Counted from the stretch's first letter, positions 8,251 through 15,538 are shown. The stretch: 20,453 bases of DNA from Comamonadaceae bacterium (GCA_947460065.1 CANHGF010000005.1:1-20453), one strand, 5' to 3'. Made by a program: numbers and translations. The notes: generated by a model from the sequence alone, not told the origin.

Positions 8251-8988
8251 GGCCCGCAACTCTGCCGGAACAGGAAGCAGGCCCTTGGGCTTGCGCTTTT
8301 TGAGACTCTTGGCTTGCACCATGGCCAGCACCAGCACGGCGACCCTCTCCGACGCCTCGATCTGACTCAGGCGTCCGCCGGGCCGATACCACACCGGCGC
8401 CCAGCCCACGATGCCGCCGATGGCCAGGGCGGTCAAGGGCACATCATCGACCGTGAATTCACCGCTGGCCACGCCTTCTTCGAGCAGGGCAGAAAAGCGG
8501 CGGTCGAAGCCACGGCGCAACGCGTTGATCGAATCACGGTCTTCGGGCGCCAACTCCTTTTCCTCGCGGCTATAGATCACCGCATGCGCCTGGTGCTGCA
8601 ACACCGTCAGCATGAAGTCGCGAGCGATCGTGTAGAGCTTTTCGGTGGGCGAGATATCGGCAGCAAACACCCGGTTGAGGGCCTCGTGAGAAACACGGAT
8701 CGCGCGCGAGCAGATCTCGGCCAGCAAATCATTCTTGGATTTAAAGTGCGAGTAGATAAAGGGCTTGGTGACGCTGATCGCCTCGGCCACCTGATCGAGT
8801 GTGGTCTTGGTATAGCCTTGCTTGTAAAACAGCTCGACCGCCGCAGCGACGATACGCTCACTCTTGAGGCGCCAGACCGCGTCGCGGATGTCTTCGGGCA
8901 CCGTCGCATCGACCGCACTGCGCCGGCCAGAGCGCGCACTGGCGCTGCGCGAAAGCGGCCTGGGTTTTTGGAACTTCAGCATGCTCAT
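8248..8988 (-). CDS. TetR/AcrR-family transcriptional regulator
   Basis: A 246-residue DNA-binding regulator. The N-terminal helix-turn-helix domain lies at about residues 42-90, with ERIVAAAVELFYKQGYTKTTLDQVAEA and the recognition-helix region VTKPFIYSHFKSKNDLL, typical of TetR repressors that control fatty-acid, ketone or aromatic catabolism. The C-terminal ligand domain is not diagnostic. A basic Ser/Arg-rich extension of about 35 residues precedes the HTH domain, longer than usual. ATG AGC ATG gives two adjacent starts; the first is used here. It lies 63 bases downstream of SDR 2 on the same strand and probably belongs to the BVMO2-SDR2-tetR transcript, which would make it autoregulated through the operator-like site near 11502-11516. 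The inducer may be a pathway CoA ester or ketone (inference). Confidence 0.92.
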   Translation of the reverse strand: MSMLKFQKPRPLSRSASARSGRRSAVDATVPEDIRDAVWRLKSERIVAAAVELFYKQGYTKTTLDQVAEAISVTKPFIYSHFKSKNDLLAEICSRAIRVSHEALNRVFAADISPTEKLYTIARDFMLTVLQHQAHAVIYSREEKELAPEDRDSINALRRGFDRRFSALLEEGVASGEFTVDDVPLTALAIGGIVGWAPVWYRPGGRLSQIEASERVAVLVLAMVQAKSLKKRKPKGLLPVPAELRA

Positions 8989-9051
8989 AAGTCTACCCCC
9001 CGGGCCTGGCAGCTCCTGGAACGCGATCGAAACACAGGCCGGATCCTCACA

Positions 9052-9834
9052 TCAGGAATACTGTCCGCCATTGATGTGTACGCCCTCGCCGGTGATGTGA
9101 CTGGACCAATCGCTGGCCAGATAAACCATCAGCTGTGCCACCTCGCGGGCGCTGGCATAGCGTCCATCGGGCACCATGGCCAGGCGCTGAGCCTTGAGCG
9201 CCTGCAGCGCCTGCGGATCGCCGCCAGCCTGCCCCTCCTCCACGGCGCGAATCATGGGCGTGTCCACCGGGCCAGGGCATACCGCGTTGACCCGCACGCC
9301 CTTGCGCGCCACCTCCAGCGCCGAGGTTTTGGTCAGGCCCAGCACCGCATGCTTGCTCGCGGTGTAAGGTGCCAGATGGCGGGTGCCAATGTGCGCGGCC
9401 AGCGAGGCGGTATTGACCACCGCACCCTTACCCTGGGCCACCATCACCGGCAGCACATGCTTGAGGCCGAGAAAGACGCCCTTGACGTTGACCGCCATCA
9501 CCTCGTCGAACACCTCCTCGGGGTAATCGATCAGGGGCCTGACCTGGCCTTGCCAGCCGGCGTTGTTCATCAAAATATCAATCCGACCCCAGGAATCGAG
9601 CGCCTGGGCCACATAAGCTTGTACATCCTGCGCCTGACGCACGTCGGCCACCGCCGCCTCGGCCACGGCACCAGCCGCCCGCAACTGCGCCAAAGCCGAA
9701 TCGGCCATCTCCTGGCTGCGGTCGACCGCCAGCACCTTGGCACCGAGTTCTGCCAGCAGCAGTGACACTGCCAGACCGATACCACCGCCGGCGCCTGTCA
9801 CCACCGCCACCTGGCCCGAAAAATCGATTTTCAT
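9052..9834 (-). CDS. Short-chain dehydrogenase/reductase (SDR 2)
   Basis: Complete classical SDR of 260 residues. The cofactor motif TGAGGGIG is at residues 13-20, an acidic residue at the end of beta-2 (AVDRS, Asp38) suggests NAD(H) preference, NNAG is at 90-93, and Ser144, Tyr157 and Lys161 form the catalytic set. The C-terminus GEGVHINGGQYS is typical. The ATG at 9834 has GAGGAG six bases upstream and overlaps the BVMO 2 stop by ATGA, so the two are translationally coupled. It probably oxidises the alcohol precursor of the BVMO 2 ketone, or an alcohol released by hydrolysis of the BVMO product. It differs clearly in sequence from the SDR at the left edge, so it is not a recent duplicate. 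The exact substrate is unknown. Confidence 0.93.
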   Translation of the reverse strand: MKIDFSGQVAVVTGAGGGIGLAVSLLLAELGAKVLAVDRSQEMADSALAQLRAAGAVAEAAVADVRQAQDVQAYVAQALDSWGRIDILMNNAGWQGQVRPLIDYPEEVFDEVMAVNVKGVFLGLKHVLPVMVAQGKGAVVNTASLAAHIGTRHLAPYTASKHAVLGLTKTSALEVARKGVRVNAVCPGPVDTPMIRAVEEGQAGGDPQALQALKAQRLAMVPDGRYASAREVAQLMVYLASDWSSHITGEGVHINGGQYS

Positions 9835-11450
9835 GATGTACTCCTCGTGCCCAGGGGCTGGTTCCTCAATTCGAATCCCTCGTAGCCTCGGGCCACGCAG
9901 TTTTGCAACAAGCGCCGGTAGCCGCGCACCCCGCCCGAATACGGCATGAAGACCCGGGGCTTGCCTGCGACCTCGGCGCCGTTGTAGTAAGAGTCGGTGC
10001 TCAGGTAGAGCGTTTCCCGCGCTCGCTGGTTCACATGCGCCACCCAGTCGCGCTCGGCCGCGTGGGTCGCCTCAAACTCCAGCGCACCGCTGTCGTCCAT
10101 GTGCCGCAGCAGCTGTGCCAACCAGTCGATCTGCTCTTCGGTCGAGACCAGCACATTGCTCAGCAGCGAAGGGCTGCCCGGACCGACCACAATGAACAGA
10201 TTCGGGAAATCGGCCACAGCCACACCCAGCTGCGTGACCGGCCCCTGTGCCCACTTTTCCCCGAGCGTCATGCCGCCCCGGCCCACGATCTCGGGCTTGA
10301 GCAAGGAGCCGGTGAAGGCATCGAAGCCGGTGGCGAAAATGACCATGTCCAGTTCATGGTGCTTGGCCTGGGTGCGCAGGCCGGTAGCGGTGAACTCAAC
10401 AATCGGCGCCTCCCGCACATCTGCCAATTCCACATTGGCTCGGTTGAAGGCCTGAAAGTAGCCGCTGTCCACCGACGGTCTGCGGGCGCCAAAGGGATGG
10501 CCTCTGGGCGTGAGCTTGTCGCGCACCACCGGGTCCTTGACCAACGCGGCGATCTTGCGCCGGATGAAGTCGGCTGCAGTGTCATTGGCGGCCTGATCGA
10601 GCAGGATGTCGTAATAAGCCAGCGCAAAGCCAAAGCCCAGCCGGTTCCATGCAGCCTCATAGGCCTGCTCGCGCTCCTGCGGCGTGGCCTGCAGCGCCGA
10701 CTGCTTGTTCGGCATGAAGCCCAGGCCGCTGGGCGAATTCCAGGCCTGCTCGCGGCGGGCCCGATAGCTGGCCTTGACGCGCTGATCTTCTTCGTCAGAC
10801 ACCGGTGCATTGGCCGATGCGATGCTGTAGTTGGGCGTGCGCTGAAATACCGTCAGATGCTCGGCCTGCTGCGCAACGATCGGCGTCATCTGCATGCCCG
10901 ACGATCCCGTGCCTATGATGCCCACCCGCTGGCCGGCGAAAGACACCGGCTCCTTGGGCCACAAGCCACTGTGAATGATGCGCCCGGTGAATTTTTCCTG
11001 ACCCGCGAAACTCGGTGCCTTGGTGGTCGACAGCTGACCCACACACATCAGCAGGTAGCGCGCCTGCCACTGCCCACCATCCTCGGCCGTGATCAGCCAC
11101 AGCGCCTGCTCCTCGTCATAGCGAGCACCGCGCATGCGGGTGTTGAAGCGGATGTCGCGCCGCAGGTCAAAGCGTTCGACCACATGGTGGATGTAGCGCA
11201 GGATTTCCGGCTGGGTGGCATAACGCTCGCTCCATCGCCACTCCTGCTCAAGCTCGGGCGAGAAGCTGTAGGAGTAGTCGTAACTCTCCACATCGCAGCG
11301 CGCCCCAGGATAGCCGTTGTGATGCCAGACGCCGCCGACGTCCGCGCTGGCCTCGAGCACCACCACCTGCTTGCCCATGCCCCGCAAGGTATGAAGCGCG
11401 CGCAAGCCGGCAAAGCCCGCGCCGATAACGACCACATCCACACTGTTCAA
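9831..11450 (-). CDS. Type I Baeyer-Villiger monooxygenase (BVMO 2)
   Basis: FAD/NADPH monooxygenase of 539 residues, the second BVMO of the window. GAGFAG is at residues 10-15, GGVWHHNGYPGARCD at about 39-53, the BVMO fingerprint at 154-165 (FTGRIIHSGLWP), the NADPH motif GTGSSG at 180-185, and Arg324 in GARR at the position of the conserved active-site arginine. It is related to BVMO 1 throughout but well diverged, e.g. HHN instead of FWN before YPGA and GARR instead of GTKR, so a different ketone is plausible. The start is uncertain: TTG at 11450 with a G-rich stretch upstream is the longest choice, and a GTG at 11441 would shorten it by three residues; no in-frame ATG is near. It is the first gene of the - strand BVMO2-SDR2-tetR unit. 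Confidence 0.94.
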   Translation of the reverse strand: MNSVDVVVIGAGFAGLRALHTLRGMGKQVVVLEASADVGGVWHHNGYPGARCDVESYDYSYSFSPELEQEWRWSERYATQPEILRYIHHVVERFDLRRDIRFNTRMRGARYDEEQALWLITAEDGGQWQARYLLMCVGQLSTTKAPSFAGQEKFTGRIIHSGLWPKEPVSFAGQRVGIIGTGSSGMQMTPIVAQQAEHLTVFQRTPNYSIASANAPVSDEEDQRVKASYRARREQAWNSPSGLGFMPNKQSALQATPQEREQAYEAAWNRLGFGFALAYYDILLDQAANDTAADFIRRKIAALVKDPVVRDKLTPRGHPFGARRPSVDSGYFQAFNRANVELADVREAPIVEFTATGLRTQAKHHELDMVIFATGFDAFTGSLLKPEIVGRGGMTLGEKWAQGPVTQLGVAVADFPNLFIVVGPGSPSLLSNVLVSTEEQIDWLAQLLRHMDDSGALEFEATHAAERDWVAHVNQRARETLYLSTDSYYNGAEVAGKPRVFMPYSGGVRGYRRLLQNCVARGYEGFELRNQPLGTRSTS

Positions 11451-11501
11451 GACATGCCCCCAGGCCTGCAGCGAGTCGTCGCTGCAAAATTTATCTGAAT
11501 T

Positions 11502-11516
11502 TTCTAGTCAGTAGAA
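11502..11516. promoter_or_regulatory. Candidate TetR operator upstream of BVMO2-SDR2-tetR
   Basis: TTCTA-GTCAG-TAGAA is an inverted repeat about 50 bases before the BVMO 2 start. Read on the - strand, 11504-11516 gives TTCTACTGACTAG, which matches TTCTACTGACCAG in front of the acyl-CoA synthetase (12656-12668) at 12 of 13 positions. A further CAGTAG half-site lies 20 bases away (11529-11534). The surrounding 11481-11530 is unusually AT-rich and probably holds the promoter, but I cannot fix its -10 and -35. That the nearby TetR binds here is an inference from position and symmetry. Confidence 0.55.
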
Positions 11517-11544
11517 TAGCATACGCATCAGTAGCGTGCCAGCC

Positions 11545-11580
11545 AAAAAAGACCTGCTCCCCGCAGCGCGGAGGCAGGTC
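11545..11580 (-). terminator. Rho-independent terminator of the 3-hydroxyacyl-CoA dehydrogenase gene
   Basis: On the - strand, GACCTGC (complement of 11574-11580) and GCAGGTC (complement of 11551-11557) pair around a GC-rich inner arm (CCGC/GCGG), and a run of six T follows (complement of 11545-11550). It starts 9 bases after the dehydrogenase stop codon. It separates that gene from the downstream BVMO 2 promoter, so BVMO2-SDR2-tetR is a separate transcription unit. Confidence 0.88.
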
Positions 11581-11588
11581 GGGCGGTC

Positions 11589-12437
11589 TCAGTAGTGGTA
11601 GAAGCCGCGGCCGCTCTTGCGACCCAGCCAGCCCGCAGCCACCATTTCCTTGAGCAGAGGCGCCGGCCGGTACTTGGAGTCGTTAAAGCCCTCGTAGAAC
11701 ACATCCATCACCGCCAGCAGGGTGTCCAGCCCGATCATGTCGGCCAGGGCCAGCGGGCCGATCGGATGATTGCAACCCAGCTTCATGCCCGCGTCGATGT
11801 CCTCGGCCGAGGCCAGGCCCTCCTGCAAGACAAAAATCGCCTCATTGATCATCGGCACCAAAATGCGATTGACCACAAAGCCAGGCGCATTGCGGGCGGT
11901 CACTGCAGTCTTGCCCACCTGGGTGGCGAAAGCCAGCATGGCCTGATGGGTTTCATCAGAGGTCTGCAGACCGCGGATCAACTCCAGCAGGCCCATGACC
12001 GGCACTGGATTGAAGAAATGGGTGCCAATGAAGCGATCCGATTTACCCAGCGCTGCAGCCAGCTCGGTGATGGAAATGGACGAGGTGTTGGTGGCAATGA
12101 CCACCTCCGGGCCGACCAGGGCCTCAATCTGCTTGAGGATGCTCAGCTTGAGCTCACGGCGCTCGGTGGCCGCCTCGATGACCAGGTCCACGCCCCGCAG
12201 ATCCTCATAAGCGGTGGTGCTGGTGATGCGATCGAGCACCGCCTTCTTGCCCAGCTCGTCCAGGGTGCCCTTGCGCACCTGCCGGTCCAGACTGCCGCTG
12301 ATGGTTTTGACACCGCGCTCGAGCGCGGCCTGGGACACATCGACCATGACCACACCCAGGCCTGCTGCCGCGCAAATTTGCGCGATGCCATTGCCCATGG
12401 TGCCTGAACCGATCACCCCCACACGATTGATTGCCAT
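11589..12437 (-). CDS. 3-hydroxyacyl-CoA (3-hydroxybutyryl-CoA) dehydrogenase
   Basis: NAD-dependent beta-oxidation enzyme of 282 residues that oxidises (S)-3-hydroxyacyl-CoA to 3-ketoacyl-CoA; stand-alone length, not part of a fused multifunctional protein. The Rossmann motif GSGTMG is at residues 10-15, followed by an acidic residue at the second strand (VMVDVS), EAATE at 88-92, TNTSS at 116-120, the catalytic His140 in GTHFFNP, and NAPGFVVNR at 183-191. The start has AAAGGAGG six bases upstream, and the gene ends at a strong terminator. It diverges from the acyl-CoA synthetase across a 278-base gap that contains the TetR-like operator. It would process CoA esters made by that synthetase; the short-chain preference is assumed from the family (Hbd/PaaH type). 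Confidence 0.95.
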   Translation of the reverse strand: MAINRVGVIGSGTMGNGIAQICAAAGLGVVMVDVSQAALERGVKTISGSLDRQVRKGTLDELGKKAVLDRITSTTAYEDLRGVDLVIEAATERRELKLSILKQIEALVGPEVVIATNTSSISITELAAALGKSDRFIGTHFFNPVPVMGLLELIRGLQTSDETHQAMLAFATQVGKTAVTARNAPGFVVNRILVPMINEAIFVLQEGLASAEDIDAGMKLGCNHPIGPLALADMIGLDTLLAVMDVFYEGFNDSKYRPAPLLKEMVAAGWLGRKSGRGFYHY

Positions 12438-12562
12438 CCCTGGCCTCCTTTAACGACCCACAAAAATGAAAAGGCGCCCAAACGAGCGCACAAACTCAAG
12501 CGCAGCGGCGACACAGCCACCCCCAACAAGGGCATGGACGCTGTTCACACTCCAACTGATCC

Positions 12563-12580
12563 TGGGCAATTTTATGCCCA
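12563..12580. promoter_or_regulatory. Inverted repeat TGGGCA-N6-TGCCCA in divergent promoter region
   Basis: A perfect 6-bp inverted repeat with an AT-only centre (ATTTTA) lies near the middle of the 278-base gap between the divergent dehydrogenase and synthetase genes. The symmetry and the AT-rich centre fit a regulator site better than a terminator. It does not resemble the TTCTACTGAC-type element, so if real it would serve another protein. Chance occurrence cannot be excluded. Confidence 0.35.
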
Positions 12581-12655
12581 CCTCCGCCAGCGACCGCCTA
12601 CACCGGCAGGAACTGTGACCCCGGAAAGCCGGCGATCTTACAGATAAGTAGCCGT

Positions 12656-12677
12656 TTCTACTGACCAGTAGTATACT
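12656..12677 (+). promoter_or_regulatory. Promoter -10 with overlapping candidate TetR operator
   Basis: CTACTG-AC-CAGTAG (12658-12671) is a perfect 6-bp inverted repeat, immediately followed by TATACT (12672-12677), a good sigma-70 -10 match. I see no convincing -35 at 16-18 bases, as is usual for activated or repressed promoters. The first 13 bases (12656-12668) match the element in front of BVMO 2 at 12 of 13 positions. A repressor bound here would block the promoter of the acyl-CoA synthetase and the two hotdog genes. Confidence 0.6.
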
Positions 12678-12715
12678 GAGCTCCAACAAGTCCAGCCAGC
12701 CAAAATCAACCTGCC

Positions 12716-14455
12716 ATGACGTCGCCCGAAACCCCACCGCAGCGCCTTGCAGGCTTGCCCAACGTGGGCCAGCGGCAGGCCTTCCTGCAACAGCGCTTTG
12801 CGCCCTGGCAGGAGCGCAGCCTTGATCAGCTCTTCGACCACATCAGCGTCCAATTCCCTGAGCGCCCATTCGTGGTCACCGACGAGCGCAGCTGGACTTA
12901 CAGCGACATCAAAGCCTGGTCTGAGCGCCTGGCTGCGGGTCTGTGGGCTGCCGGCGTCAAGCCCGGCGACCATGTGGCCCTGCTGCTAGGCAACCAATGC
13001 GAGTTCGTGGCCTGCAAGATCGCGATTGCCCGCGTCGGCGCGGTCACCGTGCCGATCAACTTTCTCAATCGGCGCGACGAAATCGGCTATGTGCTCAAGC
13101 AGTCCGATGCGGTGCTGCTAATCACCATGAACCGCTTTCGCGGGCTGGACTACCTGCAGAGCCTGGACGAGCTGGCTCCCGGATGGGTCGAGCACGGCGG
13201 CGGGCCGGCCTTCCCACGGCTTAAGCAGGTGGTGGTGCTTCCCACCGATGGCCAGCCCCTGCCGGCGAAGGCCACCGCGCTGGCCGACTTCGGCCGGGAT
13301 GCTCCGGCTGTGCCGGCCTTCGAGCACCCAGGACCACACAGCCCCTGCGACATCATCTACACCTCGGGCACCACCGGCTCGCCCAAGGGCGTGATCATCA
13401 GCCACGACATGATGCTGCGCACGGCCTTCGGCAGCACCTGGGCCCGCGCCTTTGAAGACGGTCGCCGCATCTTGTTTTCGCTGCCGATGTACCACGTCTA
13501 CGGCTATGTGGAAGGCATGCTGGCGGCGCTTTTTGTCGGCGGCTCCATCGTGCCTCAGCTCAAGTTTGACGCGGCCGATACGCTCGATGGCATCGAGCGC
13601 CACCAGGCCACAGACGTGCTGCTGATTCCGACCATGACGCTGGCGCTGATCGACGAACAAAAAAAGCGCAGGCGCGCCCTGCCCAGCCTGCATTCCATGA
13701 TTTCCTCAGGGGGCCGATCACCGGCCTACATCTGGAAAGAGATCTACGAGCAATTTGCGCCGAAGGAGCTGACCACCGGCTACGGCATGACCGAAGTCAC
13801 CGCCTCGAGCACCGTGACGCGGCCGGACGACCCCTTCGAGCGCCTGCTCAACACCAATGGCCGACTGCGCGATGTCGGACCAGCCGGCGATCCGGCTCTG
13901 GGAGGCCGGCTGGTGGTGTATCGGGTGGCGGACCCGGAGAGCGGGCAGGACCTGCCGCGGGGCGAGGTCGGCGAATTGCTGGCCAAAGGCCCGGGCGTGA
14001 CCCGTGGCTACTACAACAAGCCCGAGGCCACCGCCGAGGCCTTCACGGCCGACGGCTGGCTGCGCACCGGTGACCTAGGGCGTATCGACGCCGACGACTA
14101 CCTGCTGCTGGTCGGTCGGCGCAAAGAGTCCTACCGCTGCGGGGGCGAGCTGGTCATGCCCACCGAAGTGGAAGACCTGCTGGTCACACACCCGGCGGTG
14201 CTGCAGGCCCATGTGGTGCCCCTGCCCGACGAGCGCATGGGCGAGATCGGCGTGGTGTTCGTGGTCCTGCGCGAAGACGTCCCAGTGACCGATCAGGAAC
14301 TGATTGACTTTTGCAGTGCACGCGTGGCCCGGTTCAAAGTGCCACGCCATGTGCTGCGCATCCAGGCCCAGGACATCCCCGCGACACCTTCGGGCCGGGC
14401 TCGCAAATTCCTGCTTGCGCAAATCGCCGCGCAATCACTCGAGCGCGCGGCCTGA
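12716..14455 (+). CDS. Acyl-CoA synthetase, AMP-forming (ANL superfamily)
   Basis: ATP-dependent acid:CoA ligase of 579 residues. The phosphate-binding P-loop YTSGTTGSPKG is at residues 215-225, then SLPMYHVYG, the A5 motif TTGYGMTE, the A7-type motif WLRTGDLG, and the hinge region GRRKESYRCGGELVMPTEVE. It would activate the carboxylic acid released from the Baeyer-Villiger ester or lactone so that beta-oxidation can start. Odd point: in the C-terminal A10 motif, where the family has a catalytic lysine after Gly (TxxGK), this protein reads TPSGRARK. Arg561 is at the usual Lys position and the nearest lysine is Lys564. The ATG at 12716 has no obvious Shine-Dalgarno sequence, but the start fits the promoter and the family N-terminus. 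It is the first gene of a three-gene unit with the MaoC-like pair. Confidence 0.93.
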   Translation: MTSPETPPQRLAGLPNVGQRQAFLQQRFAPWQERSLDQLFDHISVQFPERPFVVTDERSWTYSDIKAWSERLAAGLWAAGVKPGDHVALLLGNQCEFVACKIAIARVGAVTVPINFLNRRDEIGYVLKQSDAVLLITMNRFRGLDYLQSLDELAPGWVEHGGGPAFPRLKQVVVLPTDGQPLPAKATALADFGRDAPAVPAFEHPGPHSPCDIIYTSGTTGSPKGVIISHDMMLRTAFGSTWARAFEDGRRILFSLPMYHVYGYVEGMLAALFVGGSIVPQLKFDAADTLDGIERHQATDVLLIPTMTLALIDEQKKRRRALPSLHSMISSGGRSPAYIWKEIYEQFAPKELTTGYGMTEVTASSTVTRPDDPFERLLNTNGRLRDVGPAGDPALGGRLVVYRVADPESGQDLPRGEVGELLAKGPGVTRGYYNKPEATAEAFTADGWLRTGDLGRIDADDYLLLVGRRKESYRCGGELVMPTEVEDLLVTHPAVLQAHVVPLPDERMGEIGVVFVVLREDVPVTDQELIDFCSARVARFKVPRHVLRIQAQDIPATPSGRARKFLLAQIAAQSLERAA

Positions 14456-14508
14456 TCCAGCCCAACTGCTGCGCTGCTAAGCGCGAATCACCGACCTATC
14501 CACAAGCC

Positions 14509-14964
14509 ATGACACAGACTCACAGCCTCATCCAGGGCCGGCCCGCACAAGGGCTGATCACCATCGACACCCCGGTCGGGCACCGTCTGATCGGCGTCAA
14601 GAAGAAAGCCGCGATTCAACTCATGGGCTCGCGGCTGTGGGGCCGCTTCAACCCCAACCATTGGGACCCGGTGTACGCGGCGCAAACCGGGCTGAAGGCA
14701 CCGATACAAACTGGCGAGATGTCCAGCGCCTACATTGCCGAAATGTGCGTCAACCACTTTGGCGCCCATGTGTTCAGGAACGCCCGCATCGTCTGCAAAT
14801 ACGTGGCCTCAACCCTGGCCAATGAGGTGATCACCACCCACGGCGTGGTCAGCGAAAAGACGCCCAAGGGCAAGGGCTATCGCTTCAAAGTCGAGGTCTG
14901 GGCCGACAACGAAGCCGGCGACAAGAAAACGGTAGGCTGGATCGAAGTCGACGTCGGCGTTTGA
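14509..14964 (+). CDS. MaoC-like hotdog-fold protein, subunit 1 (hydratase-like)
   Basis: A 151-residue single-domain protein of the MaoC/(R)-hydratase hotdog type. The hydratase-2 signature region is recognisable at residues 45-53, GRFNPNHWD, followed by PVYAAQTGLKAPIQTGEM, aligning with the usual GDxNPxHxD...PIAHGM. The histidine (His51) is kept, but the catalytic aspartate position is Arg46. The ATG at 14509 is chosen since the earlier open frame lies inside the synthetase; the gap to that gene is 53 bases. It is followed 37 bases later by a second hotdog protein, and such pairs form heteromeric enoyl-CoA hydratases in steroid and other ring catabolism (family knowledge). Possible roles are hydration of an unusual enoyl-CoA or acyl-CoA binding/thioester hydrolysis. 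Confidence 0.82.
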   Translation: MTQTHSLIQGRPAQGLITIDTPVGHRLIGVKKKAAIQLMGSRLWGRFNPNHWDPVYAAQTGLKAPIQTGEMSSAYIAEMCVNHFGAHVFRNARIVCKYVASTLANEVITTHGVVSEKTPKGKGYRFKVEVWADNEAGDKKTVGWIEVDVGV

Positions 14965-15001
14965 TCGGCATCCCCCAGCACACCCTCAAACAGGACAGAT
15001 C

Positions 15002-15538
15002 ATGAACTCAAGCACCGTCCGTACAGACGAACTGATGCCGATGACCGAGATCCAGATCCAGCAGGTGCGCGATTTTGTCGGCACCCTCGATTCGAAGTCT
15101 CAGACCTACTGGGACATGGTGGGCATCGGCGACGAGCTCTCCCGGGATCTGCACATCACACCCGAATTGGTCATCCTCTACGCCGATGCGGTCGAGGACT
15201 ACAACCCCTGGTACGAAGGCTGGCGCATGAACACCTGGAACATCGAAGGCGAGTCGCCTTTCGGTCCGGCCATCGTGCCGCCGCTGCTGGTCTCGCATTT
15301 TGTGCTGTCGGTGCAGTTTGACCACACCAAGCCCTTTGCGATCGGCTCCATTCACACCTTCCACGATTCGGAGATCATCGAGCCGATTCCGGTCGGTGCC
15401 ACCGTGCGTATCACCACTCGGGCGATCGATAAATTCGTCAAGCGCGAACGGCGCTACGTCCGCCACGAGGTTCATGTCACCGACGTCGCCGACGGCCGAC
15501 TGTACCTGCGCGAAACGCGCGACATTCTCTCGCTCTAG
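15002..15538 (+). CDS. MaoC-like hotdog-fold protein, subunit 2 (dehydratase N-type)
   Basis: A 178-residue hotdog protein resembling the MaoC_dehydrat_N half-domain. Residues 61-75 (ADAVEDYNPWYEGWR) align with the GDxNPxY/H motif: Asp66 is kept, but the histidine position is Tyr71, as is common in the non-catalytic half. It continues with SPFGPAIVPP at 85-94, equivalent to the usual substrate-pocket segment, and has VGATVRITTRAIDKF in the second half. The ATG at 15002 has AGGA at 14992-14995 upstream; ATG codons 12 and 14 are possible later starts. It probably forms a heterodimer with the preceding 151-residue protein, so that the pair together makes one double-hotdog enzyme. Confidence 0.82.
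   Translation: MNSSTVRTDELMPMTEIQIQQVRDFVGTLDSKSQTYWDMVGIGDELSRDLHITPELVILYADAVEDYNPWYEGWRMNTWNIEGESPFGPAIVPPLLVSHFVLSVQFDHTKPFAIGSIHTFHDSEIIEPIPVGATVRITTRAIDKFVKRERRYVRHEVHVTDVADGRLYLRETRDILSL

Noticed and set aside
8314..9765. 483-codon + strand open frame across tetR and SDR 2
   Set aside because: It spans two convincing - strand genes, has low-complexity His/Arg/Gln-rich composition and no domain.
9903..11498. 531-codon open frame on the + strand opposite BVMO 2
   Set aside because: Antisense shadow of a clear BVMO gene. It resembles the antisense product of BVMO 1, which is what two related sense genes would produce.
12450..12737. Small - strand frame in the gap between the dehydrogenase and the synthetase
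   Set aside because: It runs through the predicted promoter/operator and over the synthetase start, with no ribosome-binding site and no recognisable protein features.
14311..14508. Upstream start for the first hotdog protein inside the synthetase gene
   Set aside because: The extension is composed of shadow sequence overlapping the end of the synthetase, and the ATG at 14509 fits the family length.
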